NCBI GenBank assembly: GCA_949128115.1
Contig: OX421962.1
Location: forward strand, 98,238,836-98,302,835
Source: Anaspis maculata
Taxonomy: Eukaryota > Arthropoda > Insecta > Coleoptera > Scraptiidae
Direction of reading: 5' to 3'
Length of the DNA stretch: 64,000 nt
The notes below the pieces were generated by a model, which saw only the letters and a program-made list of their open reading frames with translations, searched no databases and had not been told where the DNA came from. How positions within the stretch are numbered: the first letter of the stretch is position 1; each line of letters opens with the position of its first letter. The translations under genes were made by a program, and so were the position numbers. Positions 37,601-48,784 of this stretch are shown in pieces.

Positions 37601-38380
37601 TTAGTGTTAGAGGTTATGGTTGGGGCTAGGCCCAGCTTCTGGACACTGTGATACTGTGAAACAAGTGAGTGGACTTCGTGAGTGAGTGGGAACTTTTTAC
37701 TTTTTTTCCTCTTTTTTTCTCCCTGTTCCCTATAATCGAGGTTCGCGGGCTAGTGCGTGCGGGGCTCCTCTAATTATGGGTCTCTTTTCAAAGGCTGCGT
37801 CTCTTATATCTGGACTATTGCATCTGCTTTTGCCTTTTCTGGAAAAGGCTTGGATGTGGCTCGAGGACTGAACCTATTTCTCACCTTGAATTGACCTTGA
37901 ATCATAGAAGCATATCTCGAACGCGCGAGTGTTTCTAGACGGAAATGTTGAACCCAATTTCACTTCAAAAAACTTTGGATCCAATAGTGTACGCGAAACA
38001 ATTAATCATGTCCAGGTACAAGACTTTCATGTGGAGACCTTTTTGATTCCGCCCCGTACTGTTTTGTGTTTAGTGAACTCATCATTTGATAAAAACCTAC
38101 AACGGGTCCTCGCCGACGAACTAACGTAAAAAGGCTTCGAAACAGTTATTGTTCCCTATAAGTGAATATTAGACCGCTCAGCTGATTAATTGAGTCCTAA
38201 CAATTCATTCTAGGTACAAATTCCTCAAATCGTCGCGTCGTCAAGTGTACAGGTAATTATACAACCAGTTTCTAATAAATTTTCCATTTCTCAAGCAAGC
38301 TACCTCTATTAACTTCAGTAAATAAACTTATTAGTTCCGCGAGATCAAATCGAACGTTCCTCTTGATGAAATTCCCCTTC
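34613..38380. other. Intergenic DNA with no supported gene
   Basis: This is the longest stretch with neither clear repeats nor recognisable coding. A 31-codon frame at 37,776-37,871 is described separately. Confidence 0.4.
37776..37871 (+). CDS. Possible small ORF, hydrophobic/amphipathic 31-aa peptide
   Basis: ATG to TGA encodes MGLFSKAASLISGLLHLLLP followed by FLEKAWMWLED. The N-terminal Gly-Leu-Phe-Ser-Lys resembles a myristoylation context, and the rest would form a strongly hydrophobic helix with an acidic end. There is no promoter, splice signal or homologue evidence, so chance is the default explanation. Confidence 0.15.
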   Translation: MGLFSKAASLISGLLHLLLPFLEKAWMWLED

Positions 38381-38390
38381 ATGGCTAAAA

Positions 38391-39005
38391 TTGACCAACC
38401 AGATCAGACTCTCTGTTTACCGCAGAGACAACGCAAATCGCCCAAAGAGCTCAAGAGCTCGAATACCCTTTTCGGTGAAAGATACACCCAACAAGAAAAG
38501 GATGATGCGCAAATGTGACTCAATGGCAGCGCAGACACCAGCACATGTAGGCAAATTCAGAATAAACGTGCGAAACCCCCTATTGAGTTTTAACCCCAAA
38601 CCCACTAGATCCAGGAATCCCTGGAATACTGAGGTTTCAGGCGTTGACAGAATGTAACACACTCCGAGACTAACGCTCATCGATTCCACGGATCCATTTG
38701 CCAAGGCGGCACAGCGTAGCTCAGCTGATGGAGGCCAGGAATCACCCGAAAAGGGGTCAAGACTCATCCTGTCATATCCGTGCGGAGGACACGCGTATTT
38801 CACGCGTCTTTCGTCTTCCGGTGAATTGACTTCCGGTTCAGTCGCTCCGGCTCTAAAAAAATCCATCGGTTCCACGTATCATCTGGCACCTCGTCTGGCA
38901 CGCTCTCGAAACACGGGACCTCCGTCCATTTTGCAGATGTGTCTTACTTGCCCATCGGGATCTCCAACAATGAGTTTCCGAACAATACAAATGCAAAGGA
39001 GATAA
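38391..39005 (+). pseudogene. GC-richer block with a long frame broken by one stop
   Basis: The plus-strand frame starting at 38,391 stays open for 88 codons to TAA (38,655-38,657) and then for another 115 codons in the same frame to 39,005. The minus strand is also open for 152 codons (38,875-38,417). The block is richer in G+C than its surroundings. Neither translation contains a domain I recognise. It could be a decayed coding sequence, or simply a GC-rich repeat with few stops. Confidence 0.2.
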
Positions 39006-40565
39006 GATTTAGCTGCTTTACTCAGGCATGTTCGCGCATCGATTCAAAAAAAAGCCCTCAGGAGATGGAGAACCTGAACCGGATGGAGAGGCAGAGGACG
39101 TATGTATTAAATATTAACAGTACGCACTCTTACGGAGTTGGGAACTTAGATTGAGGCTATAAAAAAACAATTGGTTTACGGAAGCACCTCTACGCAATGA
39201 ATAAGGAATGGGTAAGGGGCCAGAATAGCTCCGCTCCAATATTACTTATCAAGGGTAAAATGATTCAGACACGCGTGTTTCCAGACGTGCCCACAACGCT
39301 CCGGATTCATTGACGTCGGTAGTTTTCACCATTCAGCAATAATTCATGTTCGTGAATAAAACAAGGCCGTTTTATTGGAATTCCTTCATCTCTTCAAAAT
39401 AATGTAGTTACCTACCTACGACTTACGCGAGATTGAACAATCATTAAGCTCTCGATTAAGGCTGATAGATCATGAATTCATTAGGGATAATGGGAACCCA
39501 TATAACGGGAGTTCAATAGAATGTCATGTCAAGTCGTCTGCGGATCTGCGGTTTCAAAAAATCTGTTGGCAAAACAAAAATATGGCTAGCGATCGATCAG
39601 ACCATATAACTCACTACTACGAGGTGATTTTCCACTGAACGCTGAACGCGTTATACATCGATCTAGGGTGCGTTTGAATAGCACCTCGCGGACGGGAGAA
39701 CAGGCAACTTAACAGCACCATGGACCATAATATTGATTTCCGATAGGCATGGAATTGACAGGAAATCATGATAAGTGTAAAGCGTTCGCACCTGCGAGAT
39801 TTTATCCGAAATCGAACATACTTACCTACCTCTAATAGCTGAGATGTTACAAGTTGCGAGGATCTCGTGTGATTCCAGTATATTCGAGAGCAAACGCGGT
39901 GCTTCTGGATGTTCGATTGAGCTGGAGATTCCAATAAGCAAGTAAGACACATCTGCCAATGAGCAGAGTGCTGCGATTCAGAGCTTGCCGGAATACAAGC
40001 GGATCTGGTGGACGTTTCGAGAGCCTTCGTGAATCTACTGGCGGCGGTCTATGTAGTGTAATGGTACGCCCCCCCTCCCCCCCAGTGACATTTCACGTGT
40101 TTGGCCTCTGATCGTCGAAATTCTACGTTGTGCCCGTTTTTGTTCGCATCTTAACCCTTTGATCCGCTTTTGTTCATGAGGTGAACGACCCGAGGGGGAA
40201 AAAGGTGGAGTTCAAGGTCGACTTCAATGAAACACGCTCATTGCAAAGAAAATTGACATTTACTCAAAGCAAATAAGTGCAAAATTAGTCTTTTATGGTT
40301 CTTTTCTCAAAACACCTAACATGTGACTGACAGAATGAACAAAAGGTACAAAATGGATAAAATGGGCAAAACAATAAAACAATTGAAAACAACACAACAA
40401 AATATGTCAAACTGTCAAGTCAAAGAGAATGGAGAATGACGGATTCGAAAAAAAAGCACTCATGTGGAAGAACCCAGTCAAAGAAACCACAGAGTTAGGC
40501 TCAAAGAAAAAGGTTCTCAAACATGTGACAAAATGTAAAACTCACTGAGACTTTGCTCTCCCTAC
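39006..40565. other. Intergenic DNA
   Basis: No supported gene. A C-rich tract (CGCCCCCCCTCCCCCCCAG) lies near 40,070-40,085. Confidence 0.4.
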
Positions 40566-40668
40566 CGCAACGCAGCAAATAACGCAAAGTAACGCAACAC
40601 AACGCAAAGTAACGCAAAGCAACGCAAAGTAACGCAAAGCAACGCAAGGCAACGCATAATAACGCAAA
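40566..40668. repeat. Decamer minisatellite AACGCAAAGY
   Basis: About ten copies of AACGCAAAGT/AACGCAAAGC, with AACGCAACAC and AACGCATAAT variants, follow each other without spacers. The minus-strand frames through it read as Cys/Leu/Phe-rich repeats (LLCVALRCFA), an artefact of the repeat. Confidence 0.85.
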
Positions 40669-41696
40669 ACAAAAGGTCGCCACACTCACACAAACACTCA
40701 AAAAACAACAACTGAAGACACGTTAGTAGACAGGGCATAATAAACAAAACACTACAATACAACTACAAAATATAACAACTACACAATGGGGGAAATCCTG
40801 TTGCGAACCTGTACTCGAGGACACTGTAAGAGAACCTATCCCAATCAAACTGACATTTGCCTCGTTACACGAGCCGCAAGCGACTAAGTTGCAACCAACC
40901 GTTCGTATCTACCATGGCTGTCCCTGTCCCTCGCCCTGGCAGGTAGCATCAAATCATCTCATCACAAACAAAGTAAAATAAATGAACATGACTCCCCAAC
41001 AAAAAGTACCGTACAACCTGCTTGGACGGTAAAAGCCCTCTGACACATAGACAAAAGTAAACATTTTTAAAAGTCAATTTTAGGTTGGGTAGAAGTGGTT
41101 GATAGTACAGGAACAACTTTCACGGTATTCAAGAAAATATTAGTAAAATAAGTTCATCAAGGCTCGATCATACTCGCAAGCGCCATTTGCAAAACTCAGT
41201 GAGTAAATAAACAAAAGGGGAACATTTCAATTCAATTCAATTTAACAAGAAAATATTTGAGAACCGGAACAGACGGAGGGCTTTGAATATTGACACAAAG
41301 ATTATGAGACATCAAAGGTACAGCACTGACATTAAAAAAAAAGTTGACTACAAAACTGTACATAAAAATGACAACATAAAAATATCACAGATACTGACGT
41401 TCAGCTAAAATTTGACATAAAATTACAGTCAAGTGCACACATGAAAAACAAATTACATACAAAAATTACTAATCTGACCATAGAATTATGACATAAAATT
41501 CAAACAGACAAAGTAAATGCAAGAAACACCTCACATTAAATTATTTCAGTCAAAAGCGGCATGCGTGCCTTTAAAATTATCTGAGCGTATGTTTTTTTCG
41601 ATGAAAAGGACGTACTTTTAATTTAATTCGGCAGTGACTAATCAATCGAAACCAAGTAGTATTCGAATAGAAAACGACAAACGAATACACAAGTAA
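40669..41696. other. A-rich intergenic DNA
   Basis: Contains many ACATAAAAT-like strings; no gene is supported. Confidence 0.4.
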
Positions 41697-41727
41697 TTTA
41701 AAAAATACAACAAAAATTAATATTTAC

Positions 41728-42060
41728 CTACAAAACACGCAAAACACACAGCCTCTTCGAGAAACTACCCACGTCTTTCTGCCTCCGTGCTGGTCTAGTT
41801 CCTCGCTTCTGTGCCCGCAGACGGAAAGGCCACCCTCATTCAAAGTAATAAAATCTCGTCGCGCGACCCATTTACAGTCTTAGGACGGGCGACACTATGG
41901 TCGAAAGTCCCAAATGTGACCGTATCAAAACTGCCCGACCATGGGTTAACACAAGTTCGCATTTTTGTGCCTGTTTCGTTAAAAAGGGAATTTTTAAAAC
42001 TTTGCGTGGCTTATAATAATTATACATTTTAATATGGTAAAATAAGGTGAAATCCCACAG
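41728..42060. repeat. 333-bp unit U, copy 1
   Basis: Starts CTACAAAACACGC and ends GAAATCCCACAG. It is preceded by a 31-bp AT-rich segment ending ATTTAC (about 41,697-41,727), which on the minus strand reads GTAAAT, like a splice donor just after ...TTTGTAG. Only a few differences separate it from the other two copies, so the duplication is recent. It could be an exon, an LTR or a satellite unit. Confidence 0.8.
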
Positions 42061-43055
42061 AACGCCCCTTGAAGAAACGACGGAAGAGAACAGAGGACGA
42101 TGACGGAGGTTCTTCAACAAACCCAAGACAGGTCATGTGGTGTAGCTTTTTCTTCTTGGTAATCTTCTTTTTCTTCTTGCTGTTCTTCTCTTTCTTCTTG
42201 TTCGCTGTCTTCTGTTTCTTCTGTTTCTTCTTCCAAGGTGACTCCAGAAGCAAACAGACAAATTTGCCAAAACGTTCAGGCTCGTGGTTCCGTGAAAAGA
42301 GCAACGCCCCTTGTCGACAAAAGGTGAGCATGATCCAGATGGTGGTGAGAACGGTTTCGATTTCTTCAGTGACAAGCAACTTCTTCGGAACCAGACAAAA
42401 GGCGGACGCCCCTAGATTGCATTTGGTGACCAAGGGTTTGACCTTCTGTTGACAATTGGAACTCGTGTAGGCAATGAGTGATTTCTGCTTCAGACAAGAC
42501 GCTTCAGTGGAACCAGTAGATGATGTAGTCAAAATGTTAATGAATGGTGATGTTGACTACAGGTAAGAAGTTTTGTCATCATGAGGCAAGATGACAATGC
42601 TGTTTCTTGAAAATTTTCGGTGCCAAAATTGTTGTAGTATCAGGTAGCAAGCTGACTGTGATGTTTTGATGTTATTTTCGTCTCAGCAGAAGATTTTTCT
42701 TTGTTCAGTGGTCAGACAGTGGTGTTGAACAAAATGGCGGCGAGGTCTTGCGAATTGTCAGTGGTGATGTTTTGCAAGATGGTGTGACTGGTTCAATTGA
42801 GCATGTCAGGTCAATGATGTTGTGTGGGCTCGACAAATCAGGTGTTGCTTGATTCATGTTTCGTGAAGTAAGAAACGTTTCGGTTGAGCCCAGCTTGCTG
42901 GTTCGGTAGAAATCGTCCGATGAGTGTCCTTGAATTTTTCAGCGATGGCAGGATCAGGTACATCATCTCGTCCGTCGTCATGTGGGAGAAATCCATTTCC
43001 AAGAGAATCAGTCCAACGTCAGGTACAAGCGTCCACAAGATTGAGATCGGCATTT
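42061..43055 (-). other. Unidentified 1-kb segment between U copies 1 and 2
   Basis: The minus strand has a 70-codon frame starting ATGCCGATCTC at 43,045 (MPISILWTLVPDVGLILLEM...). Another frame of 167 codons (42,532-42,029) ends in a Lys-rich tract made of AAG repeats (about 42,140-42,235). Neither matches a family I know. The segment joins unit U2 exactly where U1 and U3 have GTAAAT, as if U2 and this segment had been spliced. Confidence 0.35.
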
Positions 43056-43388
43056 CTACAAAACACGCAAAACACACAGCCTCTTCGAGAAACTACCCAC
43101 GTCTTTCTGCCTCCGTGCTGGTCTAGTTCCTCGCTTCTGTGCCCGCAGACGGAAAGGCCACCCTCATTCAAAGTAATAAAATCTCGTCGCGCGACCCATT
43201 TACAGTCTTAGGACGGGCGACACTATGGTTGAAAGTCCCAAATGTGACCGTATCAAAACTGCCCGACCATGAGTTAACACAAGTTCGCATTTTTGTGCCT
43301 GTTTCGTTAAAAGGGGAATTTTTAAAACTTTGCGTGGCTTATAATAATTATACATTTTAATATGGTAAAATAAGGTGAAATCCCACAG
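43056..43388. repeat. 333-bp unit U, copy 2
   Basis: Same length and ends as copy 1, differing at only about three visible positions. It lacks the AT-rich ATTTAC leader and instead follows the 1-kb unknown segment directly. Confidence 0.8.
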
Positions 43389-43752
43389 ATTAAAAAATAC
43401 AACAAAAATTAATATTTACCTACAAAACACGCAAAACACACAGCCTCTTCGAGAAACTACCCACGTCTTTCTGCCTCCGTGCTGATCTAGTTCCTCGCTT
43501 CTGTGCCCGCAGACGGAAAGGCCACTCTCATTCAAAGTAATAAAATCTCGTCGCGCGACCCATTTACAGTCTTAGGACGGGCGACACTATGGTCGAAAGT
43601 CCCAAATGTGACCGTATCAAAACTGCCCGACCATGGGTTAACACAAGTTCGCATTTTTGTGCCTGTTTCGTTAAAAGGGGAATTTTTAAAACTTTGCGTG
43701 GCTTATAATAATTATACATTTTAATATGGTAAAATAAGGTGAAATCCCACAG
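43389..43752. repeat. 333-bp unit U, copy 3, with 31-bp leader
   Basis: The leader (43,389-43,419) repeats the AT-rich segment seen before copy 1, and the unit proper is 43,420-43,752. It follows copy 2 directly in tandem. Confidence 0.8.
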
Positions 43753-44010
43753 TAGAATATGCCAGAGAACCAGTGGAATGTTCCCGAAGGTAACACTCGG
43801 AGTAGATAAGCACAGAGGAGCCGAGCAACATCAGATTTCAATTTACAGCGATAGTGAGCGAGTAATCGGCAAAGTTAACCAAAAGCGATATATTCAAGTG
43901 CGAATAATAATAACCGTGTATTTAGTAGTGCGTAGAAATAAACTAATAAACAGTGTGTGTTTAAACGTTCGCCTCTCAATGGAAACACCAAATTTTCTCT
44001 CGTCAGACGG
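43753..44010 (+). repeat. LTR-like fragment, family member 1
   Basis: GGAATGTTCC, AGCGATAGTGAGCG, CCGTGTATTTAGTAGTGCGTAG and AATAAACAGTGTGTG occur in the same order as in the LTR-like segment at 54,144-54,441. The AATAAA before a GTGTG tract looks like an LTR R-region poly(A) site. No gag/pol sequence is attached. Ends are approximate. Confidence 0.4.
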
Positions 44011-44175
44011 CGCAGAAGTGGTTGGAGTATTTTAAATTTGAAAGCATTATCTAGCGGTTGAAATTTCTTGCGCTTTGTGCTTTGGGCACCATCTAGTAGG
44101 CACGTGTTATTGTTGTGATGTCCAGTTTTTAGCTTGAACCTCTGCTTCAATCTTACTCAGCGACAGGACCGTGTG

Positions 44176-44646
44176 CAGTGGCGTACTAACGGGGGGGTGA
44201 GGGGGGCGGTCCGCACCGGGTACCAACAGTAAGGGGGTGTCAAAGTTTGTATTTGTATTTGTATTTTTTTTATTTGTGTTGATTATTCGTGATGCAAAAA
44301 GAGTCTACAAAATTGGGACGCAAGGCCTTGTAGGGTGCAAAACAAGCTGGTGAAGACCCGTCTTTCGAAAAAATTTCGACTGCGGCGCTTTTTTTCTCGC
44401 ATTACTCACTTCGTAGTGTTTTCCACTTTGCCAAAAAAATGGCTTTTCTATGTCCAAAAATACCATGTCACCAATTGGGCGCAATTTTTCGATCCTAAAA
44501 ATCTAAGGGCTCAAAATTGCCTAATTCGGGACAGGGGGTGTCACTAGCACTACGCAGTCTACAGCTTATTCTCTAAGTAGGTTTGGGGGGAGGGGGGTGT
44601 CACAAGTAGTCCGCCCCGGGTGCCAAATACGCTAGGTACGCCACTG
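44176..44646. mobile_element. Non-autonomous hAT-like element (CAGTGGCGTA termini)
   Basis: CAGTGGCGTAC at the left is complementary to GTACGCCACTG at the right. The flanks ACCGTGTG (44,168-44,175) and ACCGTGCG (44,647-44,654) match 7 of 8 positions, as expected for an old 8-bp hAT duplication. GGGGGTGTCA subterminal motifs recur. There is no transposase frame. Confidence 0.8.
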
Positions 44647-44958
44647 ACCGTGCGACCGTGTTCGCTAGATGTCGCCACTCGACCTAATGCACATAGCAAG
44701 TATAGACACTCCTATATGTGAAGTTCAATACTCTGCACCCGCAGTTGCAGTTTCAATGGCCGAGGACAGTAATTACTCAAACGGAAATTAATTTTCTACC
44801 TTACGCCACCTTTCGGCACCCGACAGGATAAAAAGAATACTCTAGTTTCGATAAAGTCGCGGACAAAATATTTTTTAGTGAGATACTATGTATAACCCTT
44901 CAAGAAATTCCCTCTGTGTGAAAATGAGATAACAAATTCAAGCCTTTCATTGTGTTTC

Positions 44959-44989
44959 TGCCGCTCTGAGGTATTATTCCAGAGCGGCA
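44959..44989. repeat. 10-bp perfect hairpin
   Basis: TGCCGCTCTG and CAGAGCGGCA are separated by 11 nt. An ATG in good insect context (AAAACAATG, 45,004) follows 15 nt later. Its frame stays open to a GTAAGA donor-like site at 45,287, but no other exon evidence exists. Confidence 0.5.
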
Positions 44990-46001
44990 CACAGACAAAA
45001 ACAATGATTTCCGTAAAAGTACATGATTACGCGCCACTGTGGGGTGTTATGAGGCCACTTTCCTTTTCACCCGAGGAACACACAGAAGGGTGGAAAATTA
45101 CGCGCCGAGGTTTTCCAGTAATCGTCGTCAGGAAGCGCAAATTCCGCAAAGGACAAGCTCGCCAGCTCACAGAACACTTTCATCATGCCATTCTTGTCCT
45201 TTTAACGACGGGTTCAACGTCTCAGAATCCTCAAGAGTTTTCCTTCTGCACAGATTGCAGTTTCTTCAACTTGGAAATTACAGCAAACGGTAAGAAAAGT
45301 ACTTATCTATTCAATAAAAATCCTACACTTAGTTTTTACTTTTTACGTAGGTAGGTACCTAGGTAGGTACTTATTTAATCATGCTTTGTGGTAGCATTTA
45401 CATCCTCATAAATAACATGGAAAAGAACAACTCCCAACAACATTGTACTTTATAACAACTTCACAAACTTCGCAGCCATTTACATGATAATAATTATGTA
45501 TACTCTTTAAAGTTACAACCCCTAGGGCTAATAAAGTCTTCATGAATGGGACAAAACGACCTCGTCCTGGATTACACCGGCTCACCAGCAGCAGGATAAC
45601 CGCGTCGCGCGTCTAGTAAATTAATCTTTTTCTTTTAAGCTCGGCACGAATTATAAAATCTATAAAAGACAAAAAAAAAAGTGGAAAAAGCAAAAAGTTA
45701 TTGGAGCTTTCAGCTCGACTGATTTGAATATCTGGTTGCTGCCAGCTAGTGCCAACCCTCTAACCATTATGCGATCTAATGGCTTTCAAAAGGGCCCTTT
45801 TTACCGTGTTACAGTGACATCCAGAGGCGTAACTAGCTGTGTTTCAGATGTCATAAGAACAATAACTCACAGATAAGAGCGATTTATGAAGAAGAGAGTT
45901 GGATTTATGCCAGAACGAAACCACTATTATCTCACACACACTCGGCGCTGCTCTAATGAAATATGAGGGTACGAATTGAGCGTGTGTGCATGCTCTCTAT
46001 A

Positions 46002-46019
46002 TGTGTGTGTGTGTGTGTG
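46002..46019. repeat. (TG)n microsatellite
   Basis: Nine uninterrupted TG dinucleotides. Confidence 0.9.
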
Positions 46020-46439
46020 GGTCTTTTCCTTTCTGGGCTTTTGCAAATTTCAAAAAATTGCTCCTGGATGCGTTCCCGGACCCGAAATGAAAATCCCGAA
46101 CATTTCTTAGAATTGATGCCGGTGCCGTATCCCCAGTGGCGGAGTTTCGCTACAACAAACCTTGAAGAACTTTCCATCATCAGTCGTATTAAGGTCCGCA
46201 CTCATCTCCTCTGGCATTTCCGCTCATTCCGGAGTTTTCTCATGGCACCAGTTTGTTCCAAATTGCAGTTTTGCAGGAAATTTTTCTACGCCGAACAATA
46301 ATGTGCGGAAACATATCAGGGACGAACGCGGTCAAGATTTGACACATTATCCCCATCCTTTCCGATGAAGTGGTCTTTTCAGTTTTGTTTCAGAATTTTG
46401 GCTGGAGCAAATCACTTCTTTCCAGCATGAAACAATTGA

Positions 46440-46671
46440 TTAGGTACATAACTGCAAATCACTGTTGCATATAAATTTTTGTTTTTCTCTTTATCAGCTC
46501 CTCACGCCATAAGAGTTTTTTGTGCTTTATTATCAAATGTACAGACTGTTGGAAAATCACTAATAAGCGCAAATCATGGACATACACAGCACCCAGACAA
46601 GACCAGGAATCGAACCTGGAGCCTTTCGCACCACAGGCGGCTGCTCGACCGCCTGTGCCACGGGGCCGTCT
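46440..46671 (-). mobile_element. tRNA-derived SINE
   Basis: On the minus strand the head GACGGCCCCGTGGCACAGG carries a box A-like TGGCACAGGCGG (46,660-46,649). A perfect box B GGTTCGATTCC (46,616-46,606) lies 33 nt further on. Box B is enclosed by a perfect 5-bp T-arm stem (CCAGG/CCTGG). The anticodon arm is not a proper 5-bp stem with 7-nt loop, so it is not a functional tRNA. A non-tRNA tail (TGTGTATGTCCATGATTTGC...) follows, as in SINEs. The 3' end is approximate and no target duplication was resolved. Confidence 0.6.
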
Positions 46672-46988
46672 AATTAATTAATTGAACATATTTTTCTGTT
46701 ATATTTTTCTTGCTGCTGGTGCAGGATTTTGTTGTATAGGTATAATATTGTTACGAGCGGCGATTCTGAAGAACCTTCAACGCTCGATCAAGACACATGT
46801 GTCCATTTTGGTATAGAGGTGCAGATTCCAGAACACACGAAAAGCACGCGAAAGGTATGTGATTATTCAGGAGTCATCTAGAAACCGCATATGCCGGGCC
46901 ACTATGGAAATTGCCGGAAGATGATGGAAAGTTCGGGAACACTATTCGGAGACCTATACCGAGTGGGCCATAAAAAACCGTGCTCTGA

Positions 46989-48326
46989 ATTTTTCCTTCT
47001 GCAATTTTTACTCCTCCACCGATTTAATCGAACTTTTCAGCATTGGATAGCCAATGGAATAGGCTATCATTTCTGTATTTCAAAATGGCCGACATACCAA
47101 AATTCAAGATGGCAGAAACACTTGAAAATAGGCTTTCTTTTGTTCTCGTTGCTTTTTATTGAAAGTTACCGGAAAGTCAAAACCAATCATGTGTTATGAA
47201 GGATTAGACCTTCCTTGTCAATTCAAGACCACAAACAATAAAATCGCGTTATCTGCTGAGGAGCTATTGCGAGGTGACAGGCTACCTTTTTCATATGACA
47301 AAATGACAGACCTGTCAAAATCCAAGATGGCGGAAGCAATTGAAAATAGAATTTCTTTTGTCGTCATTGCTTTTTGACAAAAATGAGCGGAAAGTCAAAA
47401 CCAATAATTATTATGAAGGAATAGACCTTCCTCGACAATTCAAGACAGCAACCAATCAAATCGGTTCATCTGATAAGGAGCTACGTCCAGTTGAAGCGAA
47501 GCCTACTTTCCGTTTTTCTATTCCAACAAGGACGAATAAGGCCCACTTTCAATAGTTTCCGCCATCTTGAATTTTGACATGTTGAAACAAATCGGTTAGA
47601 AAATAGGGATATGGCGGGCAGGATTCCTAAATTTGGGTCATTTATGCGGGAATAAACAAAATGAAAAGTAGGCTTCGCTTCAACTCGCTGTAGCTCCTCA
47701 GCAGATGACCCGATTTGATAGGTTGCAGTTTTGTATTGTCAAGGAAGGTCTATTCCTTCATAATAATTATTGGTTTTGACTTTCTGCTGATTTTGATCAA
47801 AAAGCAATAAGGACAAAAGAAATTCTATTTTAAATTGCTTCCGCCATATTCGATTTTGACATGTACGTCATTTTCTCATATAAAAAGATAGCTTGTCACA
47901 ATTGGCCAGCCATTGATATCAAATTTGAGAAAATCGGTTGAAAAATGAAATGAGCCAATGGCGGATTGGCGTACAGGATACCTAAATTTGGATCAATTAT
48001 GCGGAAATAAAAAAAAACGGAAAGTATAGGCTTCGCTTCAACTCGCAATAGCTCCTCAGCCGATGACCTGATTTTACTAGTTGTGGTCTTGAATTGACAA
48101 GAAAGGTATATTCCTTCATAATACATTATTGGTTTTGACTTTTTGGTAACTTGTAATAAAAAGCAACGAGAACAAATGAAGGCCTATTTTCAATTGTTTC
48201 TGCCATCTTGAATTTTGATATGTCGGCCATTTTGAAATACGGAAATGATAGCCAATTCAATTGGCTAGCCAATGCTGAAAAGTTCGATGAAATTGGTGGC
48301 GAAACAAAAATTCTAGAAGGAAAAAT
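46989..48326. mobile_element. Foldback element F with internal subrepeats
   Basis: Ends ATTTTTCCTTCT and AGAAGGAAAAAT are complementary, and the arms match over several hundred bp (ATCGAACTTTTCAGCATTGG against CCAATGCTGAAAAGTTCGAT). Each arm holds two copies of a roughly 230-bp unit containing GAAGGA(A/T)TAGACCTTCCT(T/C)G and AAGATGGC. The result is four units arranged as two forward and two inverted. No coding capacity. Confidence 0.65.
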
Positions 48327-48645
48327 GCCGACTTCTGGAATCTCAGCTCAAGGTCACCGGTACACCAATATCTAATTGCAAACAGAAGAAACCGAAAGAT
48401 CAACGCGGGCAAAAAAGCCCATACCGAGAGGTTAAACAGGCGGAGGAAAAAGCCAAGGCCCGCGAATCTACACCGCATATCAACAATTCTGGCGAGGAGT
48501 ACTCTGTTGTTGTGAAAAAAAAACAACTAGAGGAAACCGAACGGACGTCAACAGCGGAACTAGGCTATCGGCGGTTAAGGACAGGAAATGGATTTTTGTC
48601 TCCCAGCTGGAGGTCACGACAAAGGAAATCGACTTTGTGCAACTA
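48327..48645 (+). pseudogene. LINE ORF1 fragment, left part (interrupted)
   Basis: One frame reads a hydrophilic Lys/Glu-rich segment (REVKQAEEKAKARESTPHIN). After a frameshift comes KWIFVSQLEVTTKEIDF, which resembles the start of the ORF1 C-terminal domain of CR1/L2/Jockey-type LINEs (K-W-[IL]-[FY]-V-S-x-L). It stops at element D (48,646) and the same domain resumes at 52,226. Element F abuts on the left, so the 5' part of the LINE is missing or displaced. Confidence 0.55.
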
Positions 48646-48784
48646 AACTGCTCAACAATGAAAGTGTTACAAAGCAAAAATTCACCCAATTTTGAACCGC
48701 TGTAACTTTTGATTGGCACAAACGATTCTAATTCCGTTTTAAATACTGAAGAGCCCAATGTTTTGGCCATCTCTCTTGTCAATA

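Noticed and set aside
40501..40762. Cys/Leu-rich minus-strand frames
   Set aside because: They are translations of the AACGCAAAGY minisatellite.
42069..42452. Phe-rich plus-strand frame (FFFLVIFFFFLLFFSFFLF)
   Set aside because: It is the antisense of a run of AAG triplets and not a credible protein.
45826..45850. CAGAGGCGTAACTAG as a hAT terminus
   Set aside because: Single end only, with no partner or duplication.
46595..46671. A functional tRNA gene on the minus strand
   Set aside because: Box B and the T-arm are good, but the anticodon arm does not form a 5-bp stem with a 7-nt loop and the acceptor stem pairs only partly. A SINE head fits better.
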